From assembly GCA_009783085.1 (NCBI GenBank), contig WRHU01000001.1:192196-256195 (forward strand): DNA of 64,000 nt, given 5' to 3'. The stretch is from Coriobacteriia bacterium. Its GTDB lineage: Bacteria > Actinomycetota > Coriobacteriia > Coriobacteriales > UBA8131. The position numbers and the translations under genes were made by a program. The notes beneath the pieces were generated by a model. It was not told the DNA's origin, searched no databases, and saw only the letters and a program-made list of their open reading frames with translations. This document shows positions 1 to 6,974 of this stretch, in pieces. How positions within the stretch are numbered: position 1 is the stretch's first letter; every line of letters starts with the position of its first letter.

Positions 1-1806
1 AGCGCTGCCATAGGCCCCAACGCTCGTTAAAAGTGAGGACTGGAACCACCCACGGTGCTGGTCTGAGCCTTCGAGATATAAGTCGGCGGGACGCTGGAGT
101 TGCGGGCGCTTATCAAGCACGCTGGTGTGCGACACGCCGCTTTCCCACCACACGTCTAAAATATCTTTTTCGGGGAGCAGCTCTGTTGAGCCGCAAACCT
201 CACAGGCAATGCCCTTGGGTAAATACTCACTGGGATTGCGCGTAAACCAGGCATCCGCACCCTCGGTATTAAAAAGTTCAATAACCGCATCAAAGGTTTC
301 TGCATTTGCCACGGTTGCCGAGCATTTTTCACATTTGAACACGGGAATAGGCACGCCCCACGAACGCTGGCGAGAGATGCACCAGTCGGGACGACCCTCA
401 AGCATCGACTGCATACGGTTGACTGCCCAACTTGGATACCAGGTAATTACACCCGTTTGATTGAGCGCATTATCACGCAGGTTTGTGTTTTCCATAGAAA
501 CAAACCATTGGTCGGTCGCTCTAAAAATAACGGGGTTTTGACAACGCCAACAATGCGGGTACGAATGTTCAATTTTTTGCTGAGCCAAAAGCGTTTTGCG
601 CTCACCAAGCCAGTCGATAATAACGGGATTTGCTGCCTCGACGTTAAGCCCCTCGAAGGGCCCGCCACCCGTATCAAAAACGCCGTTGTCATCAACGGGC
701 ATAAGCAGCGGAAGCTCATACTTTACGCCCATCAAGTAGTCCTCTTGACCATGCCCCGGTGCCGTGTGAACCGCACCAGTACCCGTAGAGAGCTCAACAT
801 GCTCGCCCGTTACTATTCTGCCCGTCATGTTCTCATGTATGGGGTGCTGATAGCTTGCATCAAAAAGCTCGCTGCCGTTTATGGTTATTGGTCTGCCTGT
901 GGCGTCCGAAAGTAGTTCGGGCTTTTCAAGACCTAGAGCTTCTGCCACAGTTTCTGCGAGTTCCCGTGCAATAAGGCAGGCCTTGCCGTTGACGATGAGT
1001 GCCGCATACTTGGCGTCGGGAGCAACCGTTACGCCCGTGTTGGCAGGCAGCGTCCACGGCGTAGTAGTCCAGATAAGAATATTGAGTGGCAAGCCAGCTT
1101 GCTCGGCTGCTTTATAAAAAGGAAGCTTCTGTGCCGCCTCGGCCTCAAGCGCAAAGGCAACATAAATGGACGGTGAGCTTTCCTCGCCGTATTCAATCTC
1201 AGCCTCTGCAAGGGCAGTATGACAGTGATGACACCAGTGGATTGGCTTACGCCCCCGATAGATAGCACCCGTGTCATACAGCGCTTTGAAAATCTCGACA
1301 TTGCCCGCCTCATAGGTGGGTGTGTAGGTGAGATAGGGATCGTCCCAGTCGCCCAAAACACCAAGGCGCTTAAAGCCGTCTGCCTGAATAGCAACGTACT
1401 TCTCCGCCCATTCTCTGCACAAACGGCGCAAGGTAGGCTGGTCAATTTTTGCCATTTTTTCTGGGCCTAGCGTTGTTTCAACCATGTGCTCAATGGGCTG
1501 ACCGTGACAATCCCAGCCAGGCACATACGGAGCATAAAAGCCGCGCTGCGTTTTATATTTGACAATGATGTCTTTGAGAACCTTGTTAAATGCATGCCCC
1601 ATGTGGATAGGTCCGTTTGCATAGGGAGGGCCGTCATGGAGAATGTAGGGCTCCTTGCCCTCGTTATGCTTGAGCATAAGCTGGTACAGCTCCATCTCAT
1701 TCCATTTTTTGAGGCGCAGCGGCTCATTGGTAGGCAAATTGCCCCGCATGGGAAACTCCGTTTGCGGCAGGTTCATAGTATTTTTGTAGTCCTGTGACAC
1801 GCTCAT
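1..1806 (-). CDS. ileS: Isoleucyl-tRNA synthetase, N-terminal ~600 residues (runs off window start)
   Basis: Read by hand on the minus strand, because the frame leaves the window and is missing from the ORF track. The enzyme charges tRNA-Ile with isoleucine in the cytoplasm. The class I signature is present (PYANGPIHMGHA, the HIGH box), followed by the VPGWDCHGQPIE segment, an editing (CP1) region and the IleRS-type motif DWCISRQRSWG. The reading then reaches SDQHRGWFQSSLL near the window edge. The KMSKS loop and the zinc-binding C-terminus lie outside. The start ATG at 1806 is preceded by GAAAGGA. The leader can form a hairpin (ACATCTTTT with AAAAGATGT) just before the ribosome binding site. 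No T-box consensus was found. A TATAAT box lies about 80 bases upstream. The family assignment is secure. Confidence 0.97.
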   Translation of the reverse strand, partial: MSVSQDYKNTMNLPQTEFPMRGNLPTNEPLRLKKWNEMELYQLMLKHNEGKEPYILHDGPPYANGPIHMGHAFNKVLKDIIVKYKTQRGFYAPYVPGWDCHGQPIEHMVETTLGPEKMAKIDQPTLRRLCREWAEKYVAIQADGFKRLGVLGDWDDPYLTYTPTYEAGNVEIFKALYDTGAIYRGRKPIHWCHHCHTALAEAEIEYGEESSPSIYVAFALEAEAAQKLPFYKAAEQAGLPLNILIWTTTPWTLPANTGVTVAPDAKYAALIVNGKACLIARELAETVAEALGLEKPELLSDATGRPITINGSELFDASYQHPIHENMTGRIVTGEHVELSTGTGAVHTAPGHGQEDYLMGVKYELPLLMPVDDNGVFDTGGGPFEGLNVEAANPVIIDWLGERKTLLAQQKIEHSYPHCWRCQNPVIFRATDQWFVSMENTNLRDNALNQTGVITWYPSWAVNRMQSMLEGRPDWCISRQRSWGVPIPVFKCEKCSATVANAETFDAVIELFNTEGADAWFTRNPSEYLPKGIACEVCGSTELLPEKDILDVWWESGVSHTSVLDKRPQLQRPADLYLEGSDQHRGWFQSSLLTSVGAYGSA

Positions 1807-1881
1807 GTCCTTTCGGTAAACATCTTTTAGCATACACCTTTTGGCACGCACAAAAGATGTCTAAATGTTAGTAACCTTGAC

Positions 1882-1887
1882 ATTATA
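1882..1887 (-). promoter_or_regulatory. Probable -10 box of the ileS promoter
   Basis: On the minus strand a perfect TATAAT lies about 75 bases before the ileS start codon. No good -35 box is visible at 16-18 bases spacing, so this rests on the -10 alone. Confidence 0.4.
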
Positions 1888-1916
1888 GACTAAGAGCAAA
1901 ATAAGCTGCGTGTTGT

Positions 1917-1960
1917 TTGCGAAAATGCGAAAAGGAATGCGAAAAGGAATGCGAAAAGGG
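1917..1960. repeat. Short tandem repeat, ~12-bp unit AATGCGAAAAGG
   Basis: About three consecutive near-identical copies of AATGCGAAAAGG sit directly against the left arm of the palindromic element at 1958-2013. Function unknown. It could be a by-product of element insertion or replication slippage. Confidence 0.7.
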
Positions 1961-2013
1961 ACGGTACGATTTGTCACATATTAAAATAGTGTGTGACAAA
2001 ATCGAACCGTCCC
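1958..2013. repeat. Palindromic REP/MITE-like element, copy A
   Basis: An inverted repeat with left arm GGGACGGTACGATTTGTCACA and right arm TGTGACAAAATCGAACCGTCCC is separated by about 13 bases. It is nearly identical to a second full copy at 49133-49191 and to a half copy near 2534. It lies between ileS and the antitoxin gene, exactly where the antitoxin's toxin partner should continue. The folded RNA would be a long hairpin, so it may also end transcription. No transposase of any kind is seen in the window. Confidence 0.85.
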
Positions 2014-2038
2014 CTATTGACCCACTATTGACCCACTA
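2014..2038. repeat. Tandem duplication of CTATTGACCCA
   Basis: Two adjacent copies of an 11-base unit, followed by CTA, immediately flank the palindromic element. The repeat spans the stop codon of the shortened toxin frame. Confidence 0.7.
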
Positions 2039-2072
2039 GAACAAATACTTTTGAGAGCGGTATCGTACTCAT
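2025..2072 (-). pseudogene. Remnant of a toxin reading frame, 15 codons, linked to the antitoxin
   Basis: An ATG overlaps the antitoxin stop codon in the classical ATGA arrangement of coupled toxin-antitoxin genes. The frame codes for 15 residues beginning MSTIPLSKVFV and then meets a TAG within the 11-base tandem repeat beside the palindromic element. The natural reading is a toxin gene cut off by a rearrangement or element insertion. The toxin family cannot be named from 15 residues. The alternative is a chance short frame, but the ATGA overlap at the expected position argues against that. Confidence 0.45.
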
Positions 2073-2332
2073 TGCGCTAGCACCTCAAAAACATCGCGGT
2101 ACTCCTCTACAAACTCGTTTGTTGCAGAAAGCAGGGTTTTCTCTTCTAAGGTCAATTTGCGCGCTGCGTCTAAATCAACAGAAATTTCTTTTTCTTGCTT
2201 ATCTTGCGCAGGTGCTATTACCAGCCACGGTTTGCTGTTTTTGAACACCGTGATAGGTTGCTTGGTGCGAGAGACTTCCTCGCCAAGTTTTGAAAAATTG
2301 GCACGTGCCTCTGATGCGCTTACCGTTAACAT
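2069..2332 (-). CDS. Phd/YefM-family antitoxin (apparently without a working toxin)
   Basis: The 87-residue protein begins MLTVSASEARANFSKL, a typical Phd/YefM N-terminus, followed by the TKQPITVFKNSKPWLVI strand region and an acidic helical tail that in this family wraps around the toxin. Such proteins bind their own promoter as dimers and neutralise a toxin encoded next door. The ATG is preceded by AAAAGGAG. The next gene downstream is only a 15-codon remnant (2025-2072), so this antitoxin appears to be an orphan. It may still repress its own promoter or counter a toxin elsewhere. The Fic protein at 3765 is not in the same transcription unit. Confidence 0.85.
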   Translation of the reverse strand: MLTVSASEARANFSKLGEEVSRTKQPITVFKNSKPWLVIAPAQDKQEKEISVDLDAARKLTLEEKTLLSATNEFVEEYRDVFEVLAQ

Positions 2333-2393
2333 GGTTTGCTCCTTTTCTTTTTCTCGACAGCAATTCTACGTTTGCTCTAATTTTAGCGCCTCT

Positions 2394-2425
2394 ATTATAG
2401 CATAAATTTAAGCGTAAATTATAAC
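2394..2425 (-). promoter_or_regulatory. Antitoxin promoter, extended -10, with direct repeats as possible operator
   Basis: On the minus strand TATGCTATAAT gives an extended -10 (TGnTATAAT) about 65 bases before the antitoxin start. No strong -35 is present. Overlapping it are the direct repeats GCATAAATT and GCGTAAATT (plus strand), spaced about one helical turn apart. These are candidates for the autoregulatory antitoxin operator. Confidence 0.45.
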
Positions 2426-2640
2426 AAAGAAAACTCTTAGGTTGAGAGCTAGGGTAAGGCAAATGCACTTGGTTCTTTTGGTCATTTCGTTGATGTAAAG
2501 CGTGCCATCGCCTTTTGAAAGTGCGATAGAAAAGAGATGGTACGATTTTGTCACAGATAAGGCTTAAGGTTTGAGGGAAGTGTGGAAAATCGCGCCCCCT
2601 TTATTCATATTTAGCACCCCAAACCCCTCCCTCCAAATTG
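2400..2640. other. Intergenic stretch, no gene recognised
   Basis: Between the antitoxin promoter and the DUF2752 promoter no credible gene is visible in six frames. The stretch holds a degraded half copy of the palindromic element (around 2534-2555, GATGGTACGATTTTGTCACA) and otherwise looks like decayed accessory DNA. Confidence 0.6.
2534..2555. repeat. Half copy of the palindromic element
   Basis: The sequence GATGGTACGATTTTGTCACA matches the left arm of the elements at 1958 and 49133 with one change, but no complementary arm follows. It is probably a decayed copy. Confidence 0.7.
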
Positions 2641-2644
2641 GCCC

Positions 2645-2669
2645 TTGACCCCCCCCCCCCCCGTACAAT
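2645..2669 (+). promoter_or_regulatory. Promoter with a 14-C run between -35 and -10 (possible phase-variable switch)
   Basis: TTGACC (2645-2650) and TACAAT (2664-2669) are good -35 and -10 boxes for the DUF2752 gene, but only 13 bases separate them instead of about 17. Nearly the whole spacer is a run of 14 cytosines (2649-2662). Such homopolymer runs change length by slippage, and each change would alter box spacing and so promoter strength. The run length in an assembly can itself be wrong. Confidence 0.5.
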
Positions 2670-2702
2670 GTACTTTTTGCAGGCCTTAACGGTGGATGGT
2701 GT

Positions 2703-3071
2703 ATGCACAGGTCAGTCGATGTTAAAAGGTTTTTGCTAATACACGTGATAGTGCTTTTAGCAGCACTCCTACTGTTGTATGTCTACAGATGCCCTCTCAA
2801 CTATTTTTTTCATATACCTTGTTTGGGTTGTGGCGTAACACGTGCTCACCTCTCAGTGCTATCCCTTGATTTAGGAACAGCCTTTAAGTATCACCCTCTG
2901 TTTTTTACCGTACTGCCAACGTTGCTCTACGTTTCTCACAAGAATCTTTTAACAAAGCAGCTCAGCAACAAAGTAGAAACGGTCTACTTTTTTGTTTTGG
3001 TTTCACTTTTTTTTGTTGTGTACGTTGTCAGATTGCTGTCGAACAATCTGGCTTTTTTACAGATAAACTAG
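2703..3071 (+). CDS. DUF2752 small membrane protein
   Basis: The 122-residue protein has about three hydrophobic segments (around residues 9-28, 65-80 and 92-112). It carries the family hallmark, CPL followed by the motif PCLGCGVTRAHLSVLSLDLGTAF and a YHPLFF segment. This matches DUF2752, a family of unknown function in bacterial inner membranes, often found near other small membrane or zinc-ribbon proteins. The ribosome binding site is weak (GGTGGATGG). The stop codon comes 18 bases before the start of the zinc-ribbon gene, so the two are probably one operon. Expression may be switched by the C-run in its promoter. The molecular role is unknown. Confidence 0.8.
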   Translation: MHRSVDVKRFLLIHVIVLLAALLLLYVYRCPLNYFFHIPCLGCGVTRAHLSVLSLDLGTAFKYHPLFFTVLPTLLYVSHKNLLTKQLSNKVETVYFFVLVSLFFVVYVVRLLSNNLAFLQIN

Positions 3072-3089
3072 ATGGAAAGGAAGTTGAAA

Positions 3090-3674
3090 ATGGCAGAAAC
3101 GAGAATGTTTACGGTTGCACCAGATTTTGACATGAACGAGTTGGTTGGAAAAATAGCCCAAATGTATCAAGCTAAAGGATTTACTGTAGCGGCTATGCCC
3201 ATGGGCGCAGGAACCTCAATTAGTTTCAAGAAGGGAGAGGGCGGTATCCAGCAGTACATTGGCTTAGGCCTTGGGGTGCGAGCCAATATAATGCCACAAG
3301 GTGGAAACATGAGTGTCAACTTTTCTGATGCGGACTGGACGTGGAAAATTGTGGCTTTAGTAGCAGGCTGGTTTTTATGTCTTATTCCAGTTGTTACAGG
3401 TGCCATTGGTGCGATACAGCAAGCGCAGCTTCCAAAAGAAATAGGTAATGATATTCAAATGCTTGCCGGTGGCGGAAGTATGCTTGGTGGATTTGCACCT
3501 GTTGCTCCCCAACCCTATGCAGCTTATCCAGCGCCTGCGGCAGCTAACGCTGAGGCTACAAACGCTACGCAAAAGGCAGCCAAATCGGCAAAAAATGTTC
3601 CTTGTAAGGGCTGTGGTAACGACTTAAAGGCAGGATCAAAGTTTTGTCCTGACTGCGGCGCATCGCAAGACTAA
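3090..3674 (+). CDS. Zinc-ribbon membrane protein of unknown function
   Basis: The frame is open from 3072, but the ATG at 3090 (MAETRMF) follows GGAAAGGAAG at good spacing and is preferred. The 194-residue product has an N-terminal alpha/beta-looking domain (about 1-90), one or two hydrophobic segments (about 92-115, WKIVALVAGWFLCLIPVV), an Ala/Pro-rich linker, and a C-terminal zinc ribbon of the CxxC...CPDCG type (CKGCGNDLKAGSKFCPDCG). Such ribbons usually bind one zinc ion structurally. The gene is paired with the DUF2752 gene just upstream. The N-terminal domain was not recognised. Confidence 0.75.
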   Translation: MAETRMFTVAPDFDMNELVGKIAQMYQAKGFTVAAMPMGAGTSISFKKGEGGIQQYIGLGLGVRANIMPQGGNMSVNFSDADWTWKIVALVAGWFLCLIPVVTGAIGAIQQAQLPKEIGNDIQMLAGGGSMLGGFAPVAPQPYAAYPAPAAANAEATNATQKAAKSAKNVPCKGCGNDLKAGSKFCPDCGASQD

Positions 3675-3691
3675 CTGAGTAAGGCATTCGC

Positions 3692-3721
3692 AACAGGCAA
3701 GCTGTGTACGGCTTGCCTGTT
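3692..3721. terminator. Perfect 11-bp hairpin between convergent genes
   Basis: AACAGGCAAGC and GCTTGCCTGTT form a perfect stem with an 8-base loop. It lies between the end of the zinc-ribbon gene and the end of the convergent fic gene. No U-tract follows on either strand, so termination activity is uncertain. Confidence 0.5.
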
Positions 3722-3764
3722 GTGAGGTACCAAAAAGAGCCGGTTCGATTTTAACTGGCGTCTT

Positions 3765-4400
3765 TCACCTCTCTAGCTTTTCTTGAGGCTGTAAGGCCAA
3801 GTCTTCTGTTTTGAAAGCGTATAAATCCTCGTATCGGTAGCTTGCGTCGATGCCTTTCATATACATTTCTCTATCATCGATTTTGTTAGTCAGGGCGTCT
3901 TTGAGTAAGACTTTTATTTCTATATCTCTTACCGGACTACGTTGCATTGCGAGCAAGTAATCTTCTTTATCAACCTGGCTCCAGTCAACAACTTGCCCTA
4001 GCTCATTTTTCAAAATTAAATCGAGCCATATTCTTGTACTGCGACCATTGCCCTCACAAAAGGGGTGCGCCACATTCATATTTACATATTTTTCAATAAT
4101 TTCATCAAAACTTGACTGCGGCATTTTAGAAACATACTCAAGGGAAGCGTCAAGATACATGAGCGGCGCAAACTGAAAGTTGTCTTTTGCAATGTTTTTA
4201 TTACGCTCTTTGCCGGCAAATGAATAAACTTCGTCAAACAGGTATCTATGAATACTTGCAAGTCCTTCAAAAGTTCCTATTTCAAACGTATCAAGTAGCC
4301 CTGATTCAAATAATTCAAGCGCTTTAGTTTTGCTCATTTTTTCTTCTGCACGGGCAAGCTCAGCTGAATCAGTTATGCCTAATTTGTTCTCTAAAACCAT
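3765..4400 (-). CDS. Fic-domain protein (probable AMP-transferase), no partner antitoxin seen
   Basis: The 211-residue protein contains the Fic core motif HPFCEGNGRSTRIW (about residues 107-120), a full HxFx(D/E)GNGR motif with the catalytic histidine and phosphate-binding residues. The N-terminal segment ENKLGITDSAELARAEEK and the following helices match stand-alone cell-filamentation Fic proteins, which transfer AMP or another nucleotide to a hydroxyl on a target protein. No inhibitory (S/T)xxxE(G/N) motif was found in the protein, and no small antitoxin frame lies directly upstream. How activity is restrained is unclear. It has its own -10 box (TATAAT at 4437-4442, minus strand) and the weak site GTGAGGT before the ATG. 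The C-terminal 50 residues were not recognised. Confidence 0.9.
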   Translation of the reverse strand: MVLENKLGITDSAELARAEEKMSKTKALELFESGLLDTFEIGTFEGLASIHRYLFDEVYSFAGKERNKNIAKDNFQFAPLMYLDASLEYVSKMPQSSFDEIIEKYVNMNVAHPFCEGNGRSTRIWLDLILKNELGQVVDWSQVDKEDYLLAMQRSPVRDIEIKVLLKDALTNKIDDREMYMKGIDASYRYEDLYAFKTEDLALQPQEKLER

Positions 4401-4777
4401 AAAACCTCACTCATTTTTTTACAGCGATATTACCTAATTATACCTCATTTACCTGCAAAAGTATTGTCTGCAGGTTCAGGAACAGGAGTTTTTCAACACT
4501 TCTTTTTGAAGTGGAAAGACAGAGAATAGGCGGGCTCGCTCTCATCATAAAGTCTGTCCTCAGACAAAAAAACCGGTTCGTACGAATACCAAAACGAGGC
4601 TTCTTTGCAGCGACTTTTTTGTTATAGTTGTTTTCTTATATATTCGCCAGCATTATGTGTTGTACGCAAGGACGTTCCAAGAACGCACGCAAGAACATAA
4701 GGTGGGCACAAAATGCTGGCTTGCAAGGCAACAATGCTGGTTCGCAAGGCAACAACTAGGTTAAGGAGAGTGACAAC
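4401..4777. other. Intergenic region between divergent fic and EF-G-like genes
   Basis: This 377-base stretch holds the fic promoter (-10 TATAAT on the minus strand at 4437-4442), an AT-rich segment near 4612-4645 that may contain the plus-strand promoter, and a tandem repeat directly before the EF-G-like ribosome binding site. No gene was found. Confidence 0.6.
4712..4753. repeat. Two 21-bp tandem copies in the EF-G-like leader
   Basis: AATGCTGGCTTGCAAGGCAAC is repeated directly with two changes (4712-4732 and 4733-4753). The second copy ends about 10 bases before the GGAGAG ribosome binding site. Confidence 0.8.
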
Positions 4778-6847
4778 GTGGCAGCTCCGAGTACAGAACA
4801 GGTTCGTAACATCGTCTTAGTTGGGCAAGACGGCGCAGGTAAAACCTCATTTGCTGAGGCAATGCTGCACCTCACCGGAAAAACAACTCGTCTGGGCACA
4901 ACGCATGACGGAAAGTCAAACCTCGACTACGACCCCGACGAAATCAAACGTGGCTTTACTATCTCAGCGGCGTTAGCGCCCATTCACTATAAGGATTTTA
5001 AGATAAATCTGCTGGATACCTCGGGTGCAGACGACTTCATGGGCGACACCATTGCTGCCATGGAGGCTGCCGAGATGGCGCTGTTTATTGTTGATGCCGT
5101 TGCTGGCCCGCAGGTAAACACCGTAAAGTTTTGGGAGGAGGCAGACCGCGAGCATCTGTGCCGTGCCTTCTTTATCAACCACATCGACCGTGAGCACGCC
5201 AATTATGATGCTGCCATGAACACGCTGGTTGAGCAGTTTGGACATCGTGTTGGCGCCGTTACCATTCCCATTGGCGTTGATAAAGACTTCAAGGGTGTTA
5301 TCGACATCATTCGCATGAAGGCGCACTATCACGCCGACGGCAAAGAAACCGTTGAGGATATTCCCGCTGAATACCTTGAGGCTGCCCAGGCAGCGCGCGA
5401 CAAACTCTGCGATTTGGTCGCAGAGGCAGACGATGAGCTCATGCTCAAATACCTTGATGGCGAGGAGCAGCTAACCCAAGAGGAGCTGGAAAGCTTGCTG
5501 GGCAAGGCTATCGCACAAGAGATTTTTATCCCCGTATTTGTAGGTTCGACGCTGGTTGAGCAAGGTGTTGAAGGTATTTTAGATGACATTATCACCTACT
5601 TCCCTGAACCAACGGCACACGGCCCCATTTTTGCGCTTGACGGCGAGAAACTTACCATTGACGAAAGTGGCGAACCTGCCTTCTTTGTATTTAAGACGCT
5701 TTCTGATGCCTTTGTTGGTCGCCTGAGTTTCATTAAGGTCTTGAGTGGCGTTATCGAACCCGGGCAAGAGCTTATCAACGGAACCACGGGCAAAAAAGAC
5801 CGCATTGCTCATATCTATGTTATGTGCGGAAAAGAAACCGAGGACGTTAAGTGCGCTCGAGCTGGCGACATTGTGGTTATCCCCAAACTTACCGAGGCAC
5901 ACACGGGCGACACGCTTTCGGTTTCGGGCAATGTCAAAATTGCTCCGCTCCCCTTCCCCAAACCGTTGTATCCCGTTGCCATCGAAGCTGCCAATAAAAA
6001 AGATGACGATAAGCTCGGCGATTTTCTTGCAAAGACTGCCGAGATTGATCCGTGCATTACCCTGCACCGTGACCCTCAAACCCATCAAACGCTGCTTACC
6101 ACGCTGGGTGAAGGCGCCGTTGATTTGATTTTGTCGAGGCTAAAAGAGCGCACGGGTATTGAAGCTAAGTTGCTAGAGGTCAAAGTTCCCTATCGTGAAA
6201 CCATTCGCAAGAAATCTGAAGCGCAGGGTCGTCACAAGAAGCAAACCGGTGGTGCCGGACAGTTTGGCGACTGCTGGGTGCGCCTTGAGCCTAATCCGGG
6301 TGGCGGCTATGAGTTCTTGGACGAGGTAGTAGGCGGACGTATCCCCCGTGGCCTTATCCCGGCGGTAGACAAGGGCATAAAAGAAGCCATGGTTGAGGGC
6401 TATTTGACCGATGACCCCTTTGTTGACTTGAAAGCTGCGGTCTATGACGGCTCATACCACTCAGTTGATTCTAACGAAATGGCGTTTAAGCAAGCAGGTC
6501 GCCTAGCGTTTAGAAATGCCTGCGATAAGGCTGATGTCTACCTGCTTGAGCCCATGGCAAATGTTGAGGTTACGGTAACTGAGGAATACGCCGGTACCAT
6601 CATGGGTGATTTTTCTACTCGACGTGGCAGAGTTGCTGGCATGTCAACCAATGACACGGGGCGCACGGTTGTTAAGGCACGTGTTCCCTACAAAGAAGTT
6701 GTTACCTACGCACGTGACCTCCGCTCGATGACGCGTGGCATTGGCACCTACACGCTTGAGCTTGAAGGCTACGAGGAAGTCCCAGGCGACGTGTCTAAGA
6801 AACTCATTGCTGAGTATCAGGCACGACGTGAAGAGGGCAATAAGTAG
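4778..6847 (+). CDS. EF-G-like translational GTPase (second EF-G type)
   Basis: The 689-residue protein has the full EF-G layout: GTPase domain, beta-barrel domain II, then domains III-V. The P-loop is GQDGAGKT (about residue 16). Switch I contains RGFTIS. The G3 motif is DTSGADD in place of the usual DTPGxxD, and G4 is NHID in place of NKxD. The domain IV loop region (YRETIRKKSEAQGRHKKQTGGAGQFG) is well kept. The start GTG follows AAGGAGAG. Actinobacteria often carry such an EF-G-like paralogue besides the canonical fusA, which is expected elsewhere. Its job is not known; ribosome rescue or stress-related translocation are possibilities only. The gene is single, with a strong terminator behind it. 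Confidence 0.88.
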   Translation: MAAPSTEQVRNIVLVGQDGAGKTSFAEAMLHLTGKTTRLGTTHDGKSNLDYDPDEIKRGFTISAALAPIHYKDFKINLLDTSGADDFMGDTIAAMEAAEMALFIVDAVAGPQVNTVKFWEEADREHLCRAFFINHIDREHANYDAAMNTLVEQFGHRVGAVTIPIGVDKDFKGVIDIIRMKAHYHADGKETVEDIPAEYLEAAQAARDKLCDLVAEADDELMLKYLDGEEQLTQEELESLLGKAIAQEIFIPVFVGSTLVEQGVEGILDDIITYFPEPTAHGPIFALDGEKLTIDESGEPAFFVFKTLSDAFVGRLSFIKVLSGVIEPGQELINGTTGKKDRIAHIYVMCGKETEDVKCARAGDIVVIPKLTEAHTGDTLSVSGNVKIAPLPFPKPLYPVAIEAANKKDDDKLGDFLAKTAEIDPCITLHRDPQTHQTLLTTLGEGAVDLILSRLKERTGIEAKLLEVKVPYRETIRKKSEAQGRHKKQTGGAGQFGDCWVRLEPNPGGGYEFLDEVVGGRIPRGLIPAVDKGIKEAMVEGYLTDDPFVDLKAAVYDGSYHSVDSNEMAFKQAGRLAFRNACDKADVYLLEPMANVEVTVTEEYAGTIMGDFSTRRGRVAGMSTNDTGRTVVKARVPYKEVVTYARDLRSMTRGIGTYTLELEGYEEVPGDVSKKLIAEYQARREEGNK

Positions 6848-6867
6848 CCGCTTTATTTCTGTTCTTG

Positions 6868-6907
6868 ACAGCTACACGTAGCTTGCAAGTTGCGTGTAGC
6901 TGTTTTT
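6868..6907 (+). terminator. Rho-independent terminator after the EF-G-like gene
   Basis: ACAGCTACACG (6868-6878) pairs perfectly with CGTGTAGCTGT (6893-6903) and is followed by a run of T. Confidence 0.9.
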
Positions 6908-6974
6908 GCGAATTGTTTTGGTAAGCTACAACAAGATATTTTCGATTTTGTAGGGCGTTTTTGGTGAGGTTCCT

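Noticed and set aside
1807-1960. T-box leader before ileS
   Set aside because: No TGGNACCGCG box or specifier-like stem was found on the minus strand.
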